Positions 61,141 through 64,000 of a DNA stretch of 64,000 nucleotides are shown piece after piece. This DNA is from Alteromonadaceae bacterium M269 (GTDB lineage: Bacteria; Pseudomonadota; Gammaproteobacteria; Enterobacterales; Alteromonadaceae), in NCBI GenBank assembly GCA_004353515.1, contig SMNZ01000001.1, forward strand, positions 1,399,792 through 1,463,791. Direction: 5' to 3'. The position numbers and the translations under genes were made by a program. The first letter of the stretch is position 1. The number at the start of each line of letters is the position of its first letter. The notes beneath the pieces are model-generated. The model ran no database searches, was not told the DNA's origin, and worked only from the letters and a program-made list of their open reading frames with translations.

Positions 61141-63231
61141 TTAGAACCTAAAGTCTGCGGTTAACCTTCCATTAACTGGTGTGCCAGGCTGCACCCACAC
61201 ATTTGCAAACGAATTGGTGTAGTGCTCTTCGTCGAACAAATTATTAACTTCTGCACGCAAGGTTATTGAATCTGTCACCTTATAGCTTGCCGCTACTCTT
61301 ACAGTAGTGTAGCTTGGCAACCTAAAGCTCTGATCAACAAAGAAGCCATTTCTGTCGTCGACATACAGTAGCCCACCTATCAAGTTAAGTTCTTTACCTG
61401 CAAATTCCATTTCTTTCATTACTTGCAGGCTTAGTTGGTTCTCAGGAATGTTTATTAGATCTGCGCCAGCTGGAACTTCGGTGCCAAAATCAGGATCGTT
61501 GTATGCATTTTTAGTTTCAGCATCCACGAATGAGTATGACAACCAAACACTGAGCGTATCAGTAATATAGCCGTTGAGATCCACTTCAAAACCTTGGCTG
61601 CCAGCTTCCCCAAGTGCCGTGGGGTTAAAATCACCATCCACGGTAGCAATATTCGATTGATCAACGTCAAATAGCGTTACATTTCCGCTTAAGTTTCCAT
61701 TAAACAATTCAAAGTTGACGCCGATTTCTTTTGACTCGGATTGATTGGGTTCTAAGCCATTGTCATCGGTCGCACCGGAAAGCGGACGAAAGTTTTCACC
61801 ATAAACAGCGTACACTGAAACAGCATCATTAACTTTATACACTACGCCGAATTGAGGGCTAACACGCGTTTCAGAAAACTCTGATACTGTATCGAAACGG
61901 CGATTAACTAATTCTTGCTCATAATCGTCAAAACGTGCGCCAATACGAATATCGAGTTTGTCAGTGATACTTATCTGGTCTTGGATATATAATCCGATGC
62001 TTTCTTGAGTTTCTACCATATCAAGGTTGCCATTAACTTGCGGGTCTAATAGCGGCAGTTGAACAGCTCCGAATACCGGGTTAAAGATATTGATGTCCTG
62101 ATTCGTTGTTCTATCGCGAAGCGCAAGTTGATCGTTCTCAAATTCGTCAGAATCAACCCCAACAATAATACGATGCTCCAAACTGCCAGTATCAAAGCTT
62201 CCGGTTAGCTCTGCTCTAAACACCTCGTATGATGCATTGTAGTTACGAAACCTGAAGAAACGTCCAAAGTTACCTTCTGCATCTGGGTCAGCAAAACCAT
62301 TTTCTGTGGCATTCCCTCTGAGTGTTGTGCCACGTGTGTTAAAACCTACAAGAGCGCTCCAATCTTCATTGAAGTCATGTTGGAACTCGACTTGGTGACC
62401 AATAACATGCGTTTCAATAGGTCCATCTCCTGGCTCTCCAAGGAAACGGCTATCAGGAATTAAACCTAACTCACCGTTAATGGCAATAACGCCTCTATCA
62501 AATGGAATTTCTTGATCACTATACTCCAGCTCATACACTAATTGAGTGGTGTCATTAAACTGGAATGCAATTGACGGACTCAAACCTTGTTTTCTGGTCT
62601 CAATTGTATCTCTGAAGCTCTCTGCATCTTCGTAAAAGCCAACTAAGCGGATAGCAACAAGATCAGACAACGGTGTGGTGTAATCGAAATCTGTACGGTA
62701 GGTATCAAAACTGCCTGCTGATAAACTTACACGGCCTTCCTTCTCAAATGTAGGGCGTTTGGTGACCAGATTTATGGTACCTCCAGGCTCTCCACGTCCA
62801 AATAATGCAGCTCTGGGACCTTTGAGAATCTCTACAGATTCAACACCAGAAATATCACGCGGACCGCCAAATCCGCGCCCAGCATTAAAGCCATTTACAA
62901 GAAAGTTACTAGGAAGGTTACCATCTCCAACAAAACCGCGGATAGCAAAGCTATTCCATAGACCACCAAAGTTATTCTGCCTCGATACTGACGCTGATAG
63001 ATCTAAAGCTTGTACAAGATCGAGTGCACCAGCGCTTTGTAAAATTTCGGCATCAATAATCTGATTTGCTTGCGGTGTTTCCAAAGCTGAAAAATCACCT
63101 CGATACGCTTGACGTTGAGCGAGTACTGATATTCTTTCAACCTCTTCTTCATTAGATTGTTCTTGCGCGTATGTTAGTTGCTGGGTCAGCGCTATAGCTA
63201 CTGCAACTGAAACTAGTATTTTATTATTCAT
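61141..63231 (-). CDS. TonB-dependent outer-membrane receptor, siderophore-receptor type
   Basis: 696 residues. Signal peptide, a possible TonB box around VERISVLA, a plug domain (about 50-165; VEILKGPRAALFGRGEPGGTINLVTKRP) and a 22-strand-type barrel ending in Phe. The plug motif is the FhuA/FpvA siderophore-receptor kind. Substrate is not fixed: it could be a siderophore or another metal chelate. A Zur-like palindrome 316 bases upstream raises zinc as an alternative. No TonB-ExbBD nearby. Confidence 0.92.
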   Translation of the reverse strand: MNNKILVSVAVAIALTQQLTYAQEQSNEEEVERISVLAQRQAYRGDFSALETPQANQIIDAEILQSAGALDLVQALDLSASVSRQNNFGGLWNSFAIRGFVGDGNLPSNFLVNGFNAGRGFGGPRDISGVESVEILKGPRAALFGRGEPGGTINLVTKRPTFEKEGRVSLSAGSFDTYRTDFDYTTPLSDLVAIRLVGFYEDAESFRDTIETRKQGLSPSIAFQFNDTTQLVYELEYSDQEIPFDRGVIAINGELGLIPDSRFLGEPGDGPIETHVIGHQVEFQHDFNEDWSALVGFNTRGTTLRGNATENGFADPDAEGNFGRFFRFRNYNASYEVFRAELTGSFDTGSLEHRIIVGVDSDEFENDQLALRDRTTNQDINIFNPVFGAVQLPLLDPQVNGNLDMVETQESIGLYIQDQISITDKLDIRIGARFDDYEQELVNRRFDTVSEFSETRVSPQFGVVYKVNDAVSVYAVYGENFRPLSGATDDNGLEPNQSESKEIGVNFELFNGNLSGNVTLFDVDQSNIATVDGDFNPTALGEAGSQGFEVDLNGYITDTLSVWLSYSFVDAETKNAYNDPDFGTEVPAGADLINIPENQLSLQVMKEMEFAGKELNLIGGLLYVDDRNGFFVDQSFRLPSYTTVRVAASYKVTDSITLRAEVNNLFDEEHYTNSFANVWVQPGTPVNGRLTADFRF

Positions 63232-63546
63232 TTATTATTTTCCCGTTTTAATATCTATTGAGGTTCTGTCATGTTCTAGATGCTGCGTTCTATCTAAGAG
63301 TTTGTTATTAACCGTTCTTGCTACTACCGACACTTTGGGGAGAAAGCTGTTGTTTCTCGCTACCTCTTAAGAAAACTTTGCCGTTGGGATAGTCGTAGAT
63401 GGTTTGATAAGACTCTTATTTATTTCTGGCCTTTCTAGCGTTAGCTCTTTAGTGGGCATTACTTATTAGTGAATATGGCTAAGCTAACTCATTTTATTCT
63501 TGTGATAGTTTCACCATCACTTTGTTACCCATCATGAAATTATAAC

Positions 63547-63559
63547 GTTATAACATAAC
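63547..63559. promoter_or_regulatory. Zur-like palindrome upstream of the TonB receptor gene
   Basis: GTTATAACATAAC, identical to the site ahead of the DksA-like gene at 33673. It lies 316 bases from the receptor ATG on the minus strand, so its link to that gene is plausible but the promoter is not mapped. Confidence 0.5.
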
Positions 63560-63744
63560 ACCAAACAACCGAATTAATATTATAATTAAACAAATAAGTG
63601 TAAGGCCTGAGTGACGCGCAGACTCAAGAGCAAACCTCTAGTTTCAATGAAGAGATAAGTAGATGAATGCGTGCACTAAATCATCTATGAATAAGAAAGT
63701 GTGAGTTAAAGCTAGCGATCAAAATAAACCCACCATGTACATTA

Positions 63745-63770
63745 TTCGCAGCTAAAGCGTGCTCCTACAG
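63745..63770. repeat. REP-like palindrome, distant copy
   Basis: TTCGC-AGCTAAAGCGT-GCTCCTACA matches the inverted form of the unit at 18442-18466 (TTCGCTACTAAAGTACGCTCCTACA) with compensating changes in the arms. Solitary element in the region between the TonB gene and the 5S terminator. Confidence 0.65.
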
Positions 63771-63849
63771 GGAGCTTATTTGATTGGTGGGGCTTCTTTT
63801 GTGTTTGCTCTAGTTTGAGAAGTATTTTATGGAGGCCATAAACAACAAA

Positions 63850-63867
63850 GCCCGCTGTTTAGCGGGC
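63850..63867 (-). terminator. rRNA operon terminator
   Basis: GCCCGCT (63850-63856) and AGCGGGC (63861-63867) with loop GTTT, followed on the minus strand by TTTGTTGTTT. It lies about 15 bases after the 5S 3' end. Confidence 0.85.
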
Positions 63868-63881
63868 CTGTCTAAATGAAA

Positions 63882-63999
63882 GCCTGGCGGTGTGCTACTC
63901 TCGCATAGGGAAACCCTACACTACCATCGCCGCTAATACGTTTCACTGCTGAGTTCGGAATGGATTCAGGTGGTGCCGTATCGCTATGGCCGCCAGACA
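63882..63999 (-). rRNA. rrf: 5S ribosomal RNA
   Basis: On the minus strand it starts TGTCTGGCGGCCATAGCG and ends CACACCGCCAGGC. The termini pair (GTCTGGCGG/CCGCCAGGC), and CCGAACTCAGCAGTGAAAC in loop C is the universal 5S core. About 118 bases. The rest of the rRNA operon lies beyond the window. Confidence 0.95.
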
Positions 64000-64000
64000 T

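Noticed and set aside
61141..63231. Firm call of the TonB receptor as the zinc receptor ZnuD
   Set aside because: No His-rich loop or other ZnuD feature was visible, and the plug is siderophore-receptor-like; only the upstream palindrome hints at zinc.

Overview
The window reads as the chromosome of a free-living, chitin-degrading gammaproteobacterium of moderately low GC, probably marine. The evidence is the E. coli-like neighbourhood rluB-scpB-scpA-yciO-rnm next to trpL-trpE-G-D-CF-B-A, a PhoPQ-like two-component system, a LexA-controlled imuA-imuB-dnaE2 cassette, a 2-methylcitrate operon of the AcnD/PrpF type, and a polymodular chitinase cluster. Kangiellaceae or Alteromonadales-like groups would fit, but the sequence alone does not settle the genus.

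Layout. 1-3.5 kb: the 3' end of a hybrid histidine kinase, a small membrane protein and a DUF885 hydrolase. 3.6-7.1 kb: an apparent inorganic-carbon module made of a SulP anion transporter, a divergent LysR regulator and a COG4337/iota-type carbonic anhydrase. 7.3-11.2 kb (minus strand): rluB, scpB, scpA, yciO and a PHP-domain RNase AM homologue. 11.2-18.2 kb: the trp operon behind a leader peptide with three consecutive Trp codons and a terminator hairpin, i.e. classical attenuation. 18.2-22.6 kb: a tandem REP-like repeat, two unknown membrane proteins, a 24-codon small ORF, a YciI protein, an HD-GYP phosphodiesterase and an acyltransferase. 22.9-25.3 kb: a PepSY protein with an OmpR-type regulator and a PhoQ-like kinase. 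25.4-25.8 kb: two identical tRNA-Val genes and a decayed third copy. 25.9-33.1 kb: six co-directional genes encoding an ECF sigma factor, a large fused anti-sigma/FecR protein and two ABC-2 ATPase/permease pairs. This is the best candidate for an undescribed system.

33.3-36 kb: a DksA paralogue with a degenerate zinc finger, a DsbA-like protein and a nitrilase-superfamily enzyme. 36.2-41.5 kb: SOS mutasome. 41.6-45.8 kb: a prolyl-oligopeptidase lipoprotein, an orphan solute-binding protein, a TfoX C-domain protein and a 2OG-Fe(II) oxygenase. 45.8-52.7 kb: gntR-prpB-prpC-acnD-prpF, with two perfect palindromic operators ahead of the regulator. 53.2-60.1 kb: three consecutive chitinases (GH18, GH19, GH18) with many carbohydrate-binding modules. 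60.1-63.2 kb: a protein with seven 18-residue repeats and a TonB-dependent receptor. The window ends in a 5S rRNA gene on the minus strand.

Several regulatory links can be read directly. A 13-base Zur-like palindrome occurs upstream of both the DksA paralogue and the TonB receptor gene. A TTGATAG element recurs at the SulP/LysR and carbonic-anhydrase promoters. The same REP-like palindrome occurs downstream of trpA and beside the 5S gene, and a roughly 120-base intergenic element is present twice.
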